A stretch of DNA of 64,000 nt from an uncultured Flavobacteriaceae bacterium (GTDB lineage: Bacteria; Bacteroidota; Bacteroidia; Flavobacteriales; Flavobacteriaceae), in the NCBI GenBank assembly GCA_947494325.1, contig CANLUS010000001.1, positions 496,001-560,000 on the forward strand, in the 5' to 3' direction. The translations under genes were made by a program, and so were the position numbers. This document shows positions 26,052-33,465 of the stretch, in pieces; position 1 is the first letter of the stretch, and every line of letters begins with the position of its first letter. The notes under the pieces were generated by a model. That model saw only the letters and a program-made list of their open reading frames with translations. It had not been told where the DNA came from and made no database searches.

Positions 26052-28025
26052 ATGAAAAACAAAATGATCAAATTTTCGAGTGCTATGTTTATGATAGCCG
26101 CTTCACTTTTTGTTACAAGCTGTAGCACCAGTGATGATGTGAACCCACCTGTGGTACCAACTGTAAGTGACGTCGTAGACAATATCAATAATGGAACATT
26201 AAATGGTAGTTTAAAATCAGAAGATGGAGCTATTCAATTGAATTCAAATACAACATATCAGTTAACAGGATCATTTATTGTTGAGGATGGAGCCGAAGTT
26301 ACCATTCCTGCAGGTACAAACATCGTTGCAACCGCTGGCGGTACTGATGTTTATTTTGCTGTGCTAAAAGGCGGTAAAGTAAATATTAATGGTACGAATA
26401 GTAGTCCTGTGATTATGACTTCAACGAGTGGTGAACCTGCTAGTTGGGGAGGATTAACAATATGTGGAGATGCTACTACAACAGCTGGTGTTGATGCGAC
26501 CGCAGAAGTAGGTGGTTTTATCTACGGAGGTTCAAATGATGCAGATGATTCAGGATCAATCACCAATTTAGTAATTAAAGGTACAGGTGCTCAGATTAAC
26601 TCTGAATCTCAATATAACGGTGTTTCTTTATATGCAGTAGGTTCTGGCACAACAATTGAAAACATTGCTGTTTTTAATGGTGCCGATGATGGTATTGAAT
26701 TTTTTGGAGGTACTGTATCTGCTAAAAATATTTATTTAGAAAATTTAGAAGATGATGCTATCGACTGGACAGAAGGTTGGAGCGGTACTGTTGAAAATTC
26801 TTACATCACCAATACCGAAGCTGGCTTTTCTACTGTAGTAGAAGCCGATAAGGATAATGCAAACCCTAAATTGATCAACATAACCGCTAAGTCGATTGTT
26901 GGTGGTACTGCTTTACAATTTAAAAAACAATCGGGAGCAACTATTACGAATTTATTTTTAGATGGTTATGACACAAACATTGACATGAAAGATGATGGTC
27001 CATTAGCTAATGTAATTATAGATGGTGCTGCGGCAACAGTAACAGATCCATACAATACTGGAACTCCAGTTGATATTTCTAGTTGGGGCTTTATTGATGG
27101 TGAAGTAACTAATGTAACAACCTTAAGTGGAGAAGTAACAGGAGATGTTACTTTAAGTGCTGGAAACACGTATAATTTAACAGGTTCTTATATCGTAAAA
27201 GATGGTGGTAAATTGACTATTGAAGCAGGCACTAAAATTATTGCTGACGCAAGAGGTACGGATGTTTACATAGCCGTATTAAAAGGAGCTGAAATAGATA
27301 TTCAAGGTACAGCAGCAAATCCTGTAGTCATGTCTTCAGGAGGTGCAAATCCAGGTGACTGGGGTGGTTTGACTATTTGTGGTAATGCTACCACTACCGC
27401 GGGAGTAGATGCAACTGCCGAAGTTGGTGGTTTCATTTATGGTGGAACTGACGATGCTGACAGTTCAGGTTCTATCAACTACCTTGTAATTAAAGGTACA
27501 GGTGCCCAGATAAATTCAGAATCACAATATAATGGCGTTTCTTTATATGCTGTTGGTTCTGGAACCACGATTGCAAATTTTGCTGTAATTAATGGTGCAG
27601 ATGATGGTGTTGAGTTCTTTGGAGGAACAGTTTCAGCTGAAAATGTGTACTTACAAGATACTGAAGACGATGCTGTTGATTGGACAGAAGGTTGGAGCGG
27701 TACAATGACGAATACTTACATTAAACATGACATTGAAGGCTTCTCTACTGCATTAGAAGCAGATAAAGATAATGCAAACCCTCAGTTAGTAAACCTAACA
27801 GCTATCTCTTCAACTGGAGGTATAGCATTACAGTTTAAAAAACAATCGGGTGCTACAATTACGAATCTATACTTAGAAGGTTACACAACGAACATTGACA
27901 TGAAAGATGATGGGCCATTAGCCAATGTAATCATTGATGGTGCAGCAGCTACATTAACCGATGCCTATGACAGTGGTACACAAGTTGATATTTCAACTTG
28001 GTCTTGGATCAACGCTGGTTTATAA
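26052..28025 (+). CDS. Tandemly duplicated beta-helix lipoprotein
   Basis: A 657-residue protein with a lipoprotein signal ending in VTSC (Cys at about residue 24). After a short linker it consists of two copies of a roughly 285-residue right-handed beta-helix-like unit, with a period of 305 residues (915 bases). Each copy carries TYxLTGSxIV, WGGLTICG, EVGGFIYGG, GADDGxEFFGG, DWTEGWSGT and ALQFKKQSGATITN. Repeated acidic turns (DADDSGS, DKDNANP) suggest calcium or ligand binding. It follows the receptor by 45 bases and probably forms an outer-membrane pair with it, in the place SusD usually occupies. I cannot assign a catalytic activity. Confidence 0.75.
   Translation: MKNKMIKFSSAMFMIAASLFVTSCSTSDDVNPPVVPTVSDVVDNINNGTLNGSLKSEDGAIQLNSNTTYQLTGSFIVEDGAEVTIPAGTNIVATAGGTDVYFAVLKGGKVNINGTNSSPVIMTSTSGEPASWGGLTICGDATTTAGVDATAEVGGFIYGGSNDADDSGSITNLVIKGTGAQINSESQYNGVSLYAVGSGTTIENIAVFNGADDGIEFFGGTVSAKNIYLENLEDDAIDWTEGWSGTVENSYITNTEAGFSTVVEADKDNANPKLINITAKSIVGGTALQFKKQSGATITNLFLDGYDTNIDMKDDGPLANVIIDGAAATVTDPYNTGTPVDISSWGFIDGEVTNVTTLSGEVTGDVTLSAGNTYNLTGSYIVKDGGKLTIEAGTKIIADARGTDVYIAVLKGAEIDIQGTAANPVVMSSGGANPGDWGGLTICGNATTTAGVDATAEVGGFIYGGTDDADSSGSINYLVIKGTGAQINSESQYNGVSLYAVGSGTTIANFAVINGADDGVEFFGGTVSAENVYLQDTEDDAVDWTEGWSGTMTNTYIKHDIEGFSTALEADKDNANPQLVNLTAISSTGGIALQFKKQSGATITNLYLEGYTTNIDMKDDGPLANVIIDGAAATLTDAYDSGTQVDISTWSWINAGL
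26253..27107 (+). repeat. Beta-helix unit, copy 1
   Basis: First copy of the internal duplication in the lipoprotein gene, from TYQLTG to the residues after VDISSWG. It matches copy 2 at an exact offset of 915 bases, for example GLTICG at 26451 versus 27366. Confidence 0.8.
27168..28022 (+). repeat. Beta-helix unit, copy 2
   Basis: Second copy, from TYNLTG to the C terminus (VDISTWSW). Stretches such as KGTGAQINSESQYNGVSLYA are identical in protein to copy 1 but differ at synonymous positions, so the duplication is not very recent or is maintained by selection. Confidence 0.8.
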
Positions 28026-28056
28026 AAATATAAGCAAGAAAAAAATTGAATTCACT

Positions 28057-28090
28057 AAAAAAGGCCCGCTGTTGAGCGGGCCTTTTTTTT
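28057..28090 (+). terminator. Bidirectional terminator after the lipoprotein gene
   Basis: Stem GGCCCGCT / AGCGGGCC with GTTG loop, flanked by six A on the left and eight T on the right. It lies between convergent genes and can serve both the receptor operon and the MORN-type gene. Confidence 0.85.
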
Positions 28091-28109
28091 ATGTGCTTAC
28101 CTATTTTAT

Positions 28110-28457
28110 CTAGTTAAATGCGATCGACGTATCTTCAAGTTTGGTAACTTTCACCGCTTTACCATTCACGTAGTTCACTTCTTTCACCCCATCGTCATTT
28201 TTAAACAACCATTTTCCTGTCTTAATACCGTTCACATAATTTCCAATAGATATTTTTTCCCCTTTATCGTTGAAATAAGTCCAAGTACCATGTAATTTTT
28301 TATCTTTAAAAAAACCGTGCTGTTCTAGTTGACCATCATCATTATAAATCGTAGCCTCCACTAAATCTCCTTTTTGTTCGTATTTTGTTTTATTATCATT
28401 TTGAGCATATGTAAAACCTACACTCAATATCATCAATATTACTACTATTCTTTTCAT
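28110..28457 (-). CDS. Secreted MORN-repeat (YwqK-like) protein
   Basis: A 115-residue exported protein with a signal peptide (1-18, FTYAQ). Three or more MORN/YwqK-type repeats follow: GQLEQHGFFKDKKLHGTWTY, GEKISIGNYVNGIKTGKWLF and GVKEVNYVNGKAVKV. Such proteins are often annotated as antitoxin-like, but nothing supports a toxin-antitoxin role here, and the signal peptide points to the periplasm. It is encoded opposite to its neighbours within the receptor-porin locus; a promoter-like TACTTTAG precedes it (minus strand, 28489-28496). Confidence 0.7.
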   Translation of the reverse strand: MKRIVVILMILSVGFTYAQNDNKTKYEQKGDLVEATIYNDDGQLEQHGFFKDKKLHGTWTYFNDKGEKISIGNYVNGIKTGKWLFKNDDGVKEVNYVNGKAVKVTKLEDTSIAFN

Positions 28458-28503
28458 ACTAATCCGTTTTTATTTCCTATTAACGAAACTAAAGTATTAA
28501 TTA

Positions 28504-28547
28504 TTTTACATTAAAGCAACAATTCGGTAACGTTAACTTAACATTGA
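28504..28547 (+). repeat. Four contiguous 11-bp units (PHO-box-like array)
   Basis: Reading in steps of 11 from 28504 gives TTTTACATTAA, AGCAACAATTC, GGTAACGTTAA and CTTAACATTGA. All four have AC at unit positions 5-6, and three keep at least 9 of 11 bases of GTTAACATTAA. The array lies in the 416-base gap between the MORN-type and porin genes. It could be the binding site of an OmpR/PhoB-type regulator. Confidence 0.5.
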
Positions 28548-28640
28548 GATTTTAACACATTGAAATTCAATAATTTGCTAATGTTAAGTTTTTAAATTTA
28601 ACATATTCTTCTTTTTAAAATAAACTATAATTAATAATTA

Positions 28641-28686
28641 CATAATGTTTTGTTTACATATAATGTGAGTAAATACAATACTTTTG
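28641..28686 (+). promoter_or_regulatory. Promoter of the putative small RNA
   Basis: TACTTTTG at 28679-28686 is a perfect TAnnTTTG. Upstream, degenerate 11-bp units (CATAATGTTTT at 28641, GTTTACATATA at 28652, ATGTGAGTAAA at 28663) run in register to a 5-base spacer. Only the middle unit is a good match (9 of 11). No gene starts downstream before the terminator at 28754-28782. Confidence 0.45.
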
Positions 28687-28691
28687 AAAGT

Positions 28692-28782
28692 TCTATAGAC
28701 AATCATTGTTTCAATAATCGTTTAGTTTTTGTCGACTAGATTTTGAAATATGCAGGCTACTTTGGCCAAGTAGCCTTTTTTT
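28692..28782 (+). ncRNA. Putative small RNA in the receptor-porin intergenic region
   Basis: A self-contained transcription unit of about 90 bases: perfect TAnnTTTG element at 28679-28686, then a strong terminator hairpin with T-run at 28754-28782, and no plausible protein gene between them. The gene to the left is on the other strand, so this terminator has no upstream coding gene to serve. The 5' end (28692) is estimated from the usual distance to the -7 element. Alternatively it is an attenuated leader of the porin gene, but that gene has its own promoter after the terminator. Confidence 0.4.
28754..28782 (+). terminator. Orphan Rho-independent terminator
   Basis: Perfect 9-bp stem AGGCTACTT / AAGTAGCCT with a 5-base loop, followed by seven T. 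It lies within an intergenic region with no coding gene upstream on the same strand. Confidence 0.8.
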
Positions 28783-28812
28783 ATGCCAATATTCATTTAA
28801 AAATAACTTTTT

Positions 28813-28847
28813 CGAAACTTTAAGTTAACATTAAAATTAGTTCTTTG
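28813..28847 (+). promoter_or_regulatory. 11-bp repeat box plus -7 element of the porin gene
   Basis: Units CGAAACTTTAA (28813-28823) and GTTAACATTAA (28824-28834), a 5-base spacer, then GTTCTTTG (28840-28847) as an imperfect -7 element, 26 bases before the ATG. The spacing is identical to that upstream of 22895. Confidence 0.5.
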
Positions 28848-28873
28848 CAGCGACAAAAACTAAACATGTTTAT

Positions 28874-30076
28874 ATGAAACTTAAAGTTACACTAGTAGCA
28901 GTCGCTATTTTAGTATTATTTTCTGCACATTCTCAAGAAACGAATGCTCCAAAATTTGGGAAAGGCCTTTTTAACCTTGTTGGTAAAGACAGTACTTGGA
29001 CCATGAAAATTGGAACTCGCATGCAATTTTTGGCTATCTCAAATTGGGAAAGTGAAGATGGCTCCTTAATAAATCCAGAACAAAATTTCTTAGTTCGACG
29101 TGCGCGTTTAAAATTTAACGGATTTGCCTTTAGCCCTAAATTGAAATATAAAATGGAGCTTGGTTTATCGAATAGAGATATTTCGGGAGCCTCAGAATTC
29201 AATCGTAATACTCCTCGATATATTTTGGACGCCGTTGTAATGTGGAATTTTTATCAAAATTTTGAATTATGGGCTGGTCAAACAAAATTACCTGGAAATA
29301 TTGAACGTGTAATTTCATCTGGAAATTTACAGCAAGTAGATCGTTCATTATTAAATAGCAGGTTTAATATTGATCGTGATATGGGGATTCAATTAAGGCA
29401 TCATTTTAATATTTCGGATAAATTTTTAGTTCGTGAAAAATTTGCCATTTCTCAGGGTGAAGGAAGAAATATCACTGAAGGTAATTTAGGAGGCCATCAA
29501 TATACGGCTCGTTTAGAGTTCTTACCATTTGGTAAATTTAAGAGTAAAGGAGATTATAGCGGGAGTGACTTAAAACGAGAAGAAAGTCCAAAACTAATGA
29601 TAGCTGCGACTTATGATCATAATAACAACGCCGTAAAAAACAGAAGTAATCAAGGTTCTTATATGACGAATGATGTTGGGTTTTATGAAACAAATATTAA
29701 TACGATCTTTGTAGATGCCATGTTCAAGTACAAAGGATTCTCATTAATGGCTGAGTATGCCGATAGAGATGCGAAAGATCCTTTCGCTAAAAATTCTGAT
29801 GGTAGTTTAACTGGTGATGAAGTGCAAGTAGGTACTGGTCTTAACTTGCAAGCTGGTTATTTACTCAATAGTAATTGGGAAATTTCGGGTCGATTTACCA
29901 ACATTGAGCTTGATCAAAATATTACCGGCAAAAATCCTGAAAATCAGTATACCTTTGGTCTTTCTAAGTATATAGCAGGTCATAAATTAAAAGTACAATC
30001 TGATATAAGTTACTTATCTTTAGATGGTAGTAACAACGAATTAATGTATAGATTACAATTTGATATACATTTTTAA
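28874..30076 (+). CDS. Phosphate-selective-type porin (Porin_O_P family)
   Basis: A 400-residue exported beta-barrel with a signal peptide (1-20, AHSQE). The family pattern is visible in FNLVGKDSTWTMKIGTRMQF, FLVRRARLKFNGFAFSPKLKYKMELGLSN, the WAGQTKLPGNIERV segment, and the C-terminal strand ending YRLQFDIHF. It matches OprO/OprP-type porins, which are specific for phosphate or polyphosphate in Pseudomonas; in Bacteroidota specificity is assumed. The PiT permease gene follows 73 bases downstream, which supports phosphate entry across the outer membrane. It has its own promoter with 11-bp repeat elements. Confidence 0.85.
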   Translation: MKLKVTLVAVAILVLFSAHSQETNAPKFGKGLFNLVGKDSTWTMKIGTRMQFLAISNWESEDGSLINPEQNFLVRRARLKFNGFAFSPKLKYKMELGLSNRDISGASEFNRNTPRYILDAVVMWNFYQNFELWAGQTKLPGNIERVISSGNLQQVDRSLLNSRFNIDRDMGIQLRHHFNISDKFLVREKFAISQGEGRNITEGNLGGHQYTARLEFLPFGKFKSKGDYSGSDLKREESPKLMIAATYDHNNNAVKNRSNQGSYMTNDVGFYETNINTIFVDAMFKYKGFSLMAEYADRDAKDPFAKNSDGSLTGDEVQVGTGLNLQAGYLLNSNWEISGRFTNIELDQNITGKNPENQYTFGLSKYIAGHKLKVQSDISYLSLDGSNNELMYRLQFDIHF

Positions 30077-30096
30077 TCCTTAAAACATAACAATTA

Positions 30097-30131
30097 GTTA
30101 ATATACGACTAAACTATAATTAACACTTTTG
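30097..30131 (+). promoter_or_regulatory. Promoter region of the PiT gene
   Basis: CACTTTTG at 30124-30131 is one mismatch from TAnnTTTG. With the same 5-base spacer, the two preceding 11-mers are GTTAATATACG and ACTAAACTATA, weak matches to the box (shared TAA at positions 3-5). It may indicate a promoter separate from that of the porin. Confidence 0.35.
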
Positions 30132-30149
30132 CAACACAAAATTTAGACA

Positions 30150-32411
30150 ATGGAAAATATTTACCTAATAATGATCATCGCGCTCGTAATTTTGGCGGCT
30201 GCAGATTTAGTAGTGGGTGTGAGTAATGATGCCGTTAACTTTTTAAATTCAGCAATTGGTTCAAAAGCAATTCCGTTTAGAACTATTATGATTGTTGCCA
30301 GTCTTGGTATTTTCGTTGGTGCCGTTTTTTCAAGTGGTATGATGGAAGTCGCTCGTAAGGGTATTTTCGTGCCTGGAGAATTCTATTTTAACGAAATCAT
30401 GATCATCTTTATGGCCGTCATGATTACCGATATACTATTATTAGATTTCTTCAATACCTTAGGAATGCCAACCTCAACTACAGTATCTATTGTGTTTGAA
30501 TTATTGGGAGCAGCGGTTGCTATGGCATTGATTAAAATTGGTGCGTCGGATACACAGTCCTTTGCTGATTTGACCACCTATATCAATACGGAAAAGGCAA
30601 TGCAAATTATTTCTGGAATTCTACTATCGGTAGTAATCGCATTTAGTGTTGGTGCGCTCGTACAATATGTGTCGAGACTTATCTTTTCTTTTCATTATGA
30701 GAAGAAAATTAAATATTTAGGAGCCTTATTTGGAGGTGGAGCCTTAACTGCCATTACCTATTTTATTTTCATGAAAGGTTTAAAAGGAACACCATATTAT
30801 AAAGATCTTAAAGGATTATTAGAAGGTAACGAAATTATGATTATTGCCATAAGTTTTGTGGTTTGGACCATTTTATCACAAATCTATATGGGTGTTTTAA
30901 AGAAGAACATCTTTATCCCTATTATTGCGATAGGTACTTTTGGATTGGCCTTAGCTTTCTCTGGAAATGACTTGGTTAACTTTATTGGTGTTCCTATGGC
31001 TGCTTGGCATTCATATGAAGCTTGGACAGCTTCAGGTGTCGACGCTTCTGCATTTTCAATGGGAGTGTTAGATAAGAAAGTGCCTACTGAACCGCTCCTG
31101 TTATTTATTGCAGGTGGAATTATGGTATTGACTTTATGGTTTTCTAAGAAGGCTCGTACAGTGGCAGATACTGAAATTGGTTTATCAAGACAGGGTGATG
31201 GTGCTGAAAAATTCCAACCAAATGCCTTATCTAGAGCCGTAGTTCGATTTACCATTATGATTTCGAAATATACGGCAGCAGTGCTACCTTCTTCAATAAA
31301 CGAGAAGATAAATAAGCAATTTGAGAAACCTGTAATTGCTTTATCGAAGGGTAAAATGCATGAATTACCTGCGTTTGATCAAGTTCGAGCTTCAGTAAAT
31401 TTAATGGTTGCTGGAGTATTAATTTCAATTGCAACTTCTATGAAGTTACCTTTGTCAACGACCTATGTAACCTTTATGGTAGCTATGGGTACTTCGTTAG
31501 CCGATAGAGCCTGGGGAAGTGAAAGTGCGGTATATCGTGTAGCTGGAGTATTGAATGTTATTGGAGGCTGGTTTGGTACTGCCATCATTGCATTTATCGC
31601 TGCTGGTACTATGGCATTACTTATTAATTTAGGTGGGCCAACCGCGATTGCTATATTGTTATTTATCGCTATTTTGTTGTTGGCGAGAAACTATATTAAA
31701 CATAAATCGAAAGCGAGTGAATTAAAGGCCGAAGATCGATTGGAAAAGTCAGAGAGCAATTCTATTCAAGGGGTTATTGAAGAAAGTGCTGATAATATTT
31801 CGAAATCTTTAAAAAGAGTTAGTAAGATTAATTCAGCGTCCATTAATGGCCTTGTAAATGAAGATCTAAAATCGCTTAAAAAGGCGAAGTCTACCGTTGC
31901 TAAGTTGGAAGCTGAAATAGACGATATCCAAAATAATATTTTCTATTTCATCAAAAACTTAGATGAATCATATGTTGGTGCAAGTAAATTATATATTGAT
32001 GTGATTGGTGATTTACAAGACATGGCGCAATCGTCAAGTTTTATTGCAAAGGCAAGTCATAAACATATCAATAATAATCATAAAGCGTTGAAGAAAAATC
32101 AAGCCGATGAGCTGAAAGAAATCAACGAAAAGTTGAATGCTTTATTCTCTAAAGTAAGAGGCATTTTTGACTCACGTTCATTTGATCAATTAGGTTCGTT
32201 ATTAGACGAGAAGCAACTATTATTGGATAAGGTAAGAGAGTATATTCAAATTCAGGTTGAACGCACAAGAACAACCGAATCTAGTCCGAAGAATACGACC
32301 TTATACTTTAGTCTATTATTAGAAACAAAAGATTTGATAAAGGCAAGTATGAGTTTATTAGAGGTCTATTCTCAGGAAGAATCTCAGCAGGATACTGTAT
32401 CAGATAAGTAA
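30150..32411 (+). CDS. Inorganic phosphate transporter (PiT) with C-terminal PhoU-like domain
   Basis: A 753-residue protein. The N-terminal part (about 1-520) is a PiT/PHO-4 permease: the repeated family motif appears as VGVSNDAVNFLNSAIGS near residue 23 and in the second half as MKLPLSTTYVTFMVAMGTSL. It contains roughly ten to twelve helices with a cytoplasmic loop near residues 340-410. Residues of about 530-745 form a soluble helical region with a coiled-coil character resembling PhoU/DUF47 domains. PiT moves phosphate across the inner membrane with cations; the PhoU-like tail may regulate it. It ends at a strong terminator. Confidence 0.88.
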   Translation: MENIYLIMIIALVILAAADLVVGVSNDAVNFLNSAIGSKAIPFRTIMIVASLGIFVGAVFSSGMMEVARKGIFVPGEFYFNEIMIIFMAVMITDILLLDFFNTLGMPTSTTVSIVFELLGAAVAMALIKIGASDTQSFADLTTYINTEKAMQIISGILLSVVIAFSVGALVQYVSRLIFSFHYEKKIKYLGALFGGGALTAITYFIFMKGLKGTPYYKDLKGLLEGNEIMIIAISFVVWTILSQIYMGVLKKNIFIPIIAIGTFGLALAFSGNDLVNFIGVPMAAWHSYEAWTASGVDASAFSMGVLDKKVPTEPLLLFIAGGIMVLTLWFSKKARTVADTEIGLSRQGDGAEKFQPNALSRAVVRFTIMISKYTAAVLPSSINEKINKQFEKPVIALSKGKMHELPAFDQVRASVNLMVAGVLISIATSMKLPLSTTYVTFMVAMGTSLADRAWGSESAVYRVAGVLNVIGGWFGTAIIAFIAAGTMALLINLGGPTAIAILLFIAILLLARNYIKHKSKASELKAEDRLEKSESNSIQGVIEESADNISKSLKRVSKINSASINGLVNEDLKSLKKAKSTVAKLEAEIDDIQNNIFYFIKNLDESYVGASKLYIDVIGDLQDMAQSSSFIAKASHKHINNNHKALKKNQADELKEINEKLNALFSKVRGIFDSRSFDQLGSLLDEKQLLLDKVREYIQIQVERTRTTESSPKNTTLYFSLLLETKDLIKASMSLLEVYSQEESQQDTVSDK

Positions 32412-32432
32412 TTGAGATAATACTGTCCAAAT

Positions 32433-32467
32433 AAAAAAGAGGCGCTTTAAAAGCGCCTCTTTTTTTT
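32433..32467 (+). terminator. Bidirectional terminator after the PiT gene
   Basis: Stem GAGGCGCTT / AAGCGCCTC (32439-32447 / 32451-32459) with a 3-base loop, flanked by six A and eight T. It lies between the convergent PiT and HEIGH-protease genes. Confidence 0.85.
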
Positions 32468-32482
32468 ATTCTTTATATCCAA

Positions 32483-33292
32483 TTAATATACTTCTGTCAA
32501 CGCTGTAACATCTCCTGAAGTAAAAGGACGATCTGTACCGTTACTACAAGCTAGCATCCAAGAACCATTCTCAGCACCAGTTGGTGTACCAGGAATGTAT
32601 ACTGCTCCTACACCAGCATCTCCTTCATCTCCACCTCTTCCACAACTAAAAGCACGATTAAAATAATCTGTATGACGAAAACCAATTGCATGGCCAATTT
32701 CGTGCGCTATCACAGTAGCCGCATCAGCAGGAATACCACCTCTTCTAGGATTGTATACATCCGAATTTAGCACAATCGGTGTTGCCGGATCTCCGTTAGC
32801 ATCTGGAAAACCAGCGCTACGTCCTAAAATGGTACTTCCTCTAGATTTTCTTAATTTTTGTGATAAGATATCAATATCTGCTCCTTCACTATTTGCTCTT
32901 GCAAAAATAATATCTAAACCTAAAGAGTTATATCTATTTAATGCATCATCAAATGCGGCTTGCATTGTAGCATTAAAATCGGCATCCATATAAACTGAAA
33001 CAACTCTCCCATCAGGACCAACAATATTATTAGTTCGATAGTGTTTTTGGTTCTCCTGATTCGGTTGTAGTTCGTCTATTTGTTCTAATGTTAAAAAAAT
33101 GTCTCCTTCAACCACATATCCTTCGTTACCCATAAAGGTGTCAACAAACACGTCATCGGTATTGAAACCGGCAGCTTCAATTTTTGCTAAAAATTTAGTA
33201 TCAATATTTCCTTCATCCAAGGTGTCAGAAGTACAAGCGACGATTGCAGAAACAGCTAGTGCTGCTATTGCATAAATTTTAATTTTTCTCAT
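32483..33292 (-). CDS. M57-type HEIGH zinc metalloprotease, lipoprotein
   Basis: A 269-residue protein from the ATG at 33292: a signal with lipobox AIVAC, then a prodomain-like region (about 25-100), and a catalytic zinc site HEIGHAIGFRH (HExxHxxGxxH) near residue 189. The C-terminal block includes SCGRGGDEGDAGVGAVYIPGTPTGAE. This matches the dual-action HEIGH metallopeptidase family (Pfam M57/DUF5117-like naming varies). It is likely anchored to the cell envelope and degrades external proteins. An in-frame ATG at 33364 adds a non-signal extension and is rejected. Confidence 0.8.
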   Translation of the reverse strand: MRKIKIYAIAALAVSAIVACTSDTLDEGNIDTKFLAKIEAAGFNTDDVFVDTFMGNEGYVVEGDIFLTLEQIDELQPNQENQKHYRTNNIVGPDGRVVSVYMDADFNATMQAAFDDALNRYNSLGLDIIFARANSEGADIDILSQKLRKSRGSTILGRSAGFPDANGDPATPIVLNSDVYNPRRGGIPADAATVIAHEIGHAIGFRHTDYFNRAFSCGRGGDEGDAGVGAVYIPGTPTGAENGSWMLACSNGTDRPFTSGDVTALTEVY

Positions 33293-33322
33293 AAAAATAT
33301 TTAATTTTTTAGTTAATAAGCG

Positions 33323-33330
33323 CGAATATA
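33323..33330 (-). promoter_or_regulatory. TAnnTTCG promoter-like element
   Basis: Read on the minus strand this is TATATTCG, 30 bases before the ATG of the HEIGH protease. It is one base from the TAnnTTTG consensus. Confidence 0.45.
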
Positions 33331-33406
33331 GCCAAAATAAAACATATTTATAATAATTGTTCACAAATAACTATTAATACCTCAAACACAAGTTATTTTC
33401 TACAAA

Positions 33407-33442
33407 AAAAAGGGAAATATATGATCATATATTTCCCTTTTT
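33407..33442 (-). terminator. Terminator after nrdA
   Basis: A perfect palindrome (AGGGAAATATATGA / TCATATATTTCCCT) flanked by A and T runs, just past the nrdA stop on the minus strand. The symmetrical structure could work in both directions. Confidence 0.75.
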
Positions 33443-33465
33443 AAATTTATTAATACCTTTATTTC

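Noticed and set aside
28110-28457. Toxin-antitoxin role for the MORN/YwqK-like protein
   Set aside because: The protein has a signal peptide and no toxin gene lies next to it; the antitoxin label in this family is a carry-over name.
28750-28773. A 7-codon ATG frame overlapping the orphan terminator hairpin
   Set aside because: It is formed by the hairpin sequence itself, has no ribosome-binding context and no following gene in frame; an attenuator peptide is possible but unsupported.
30383-31255. Minus-strand open frames inside the PiT gene
   Set aside because: They lie wholly within a strong conserved gene, have no family signature and reflect codon bias of the opposite strand.
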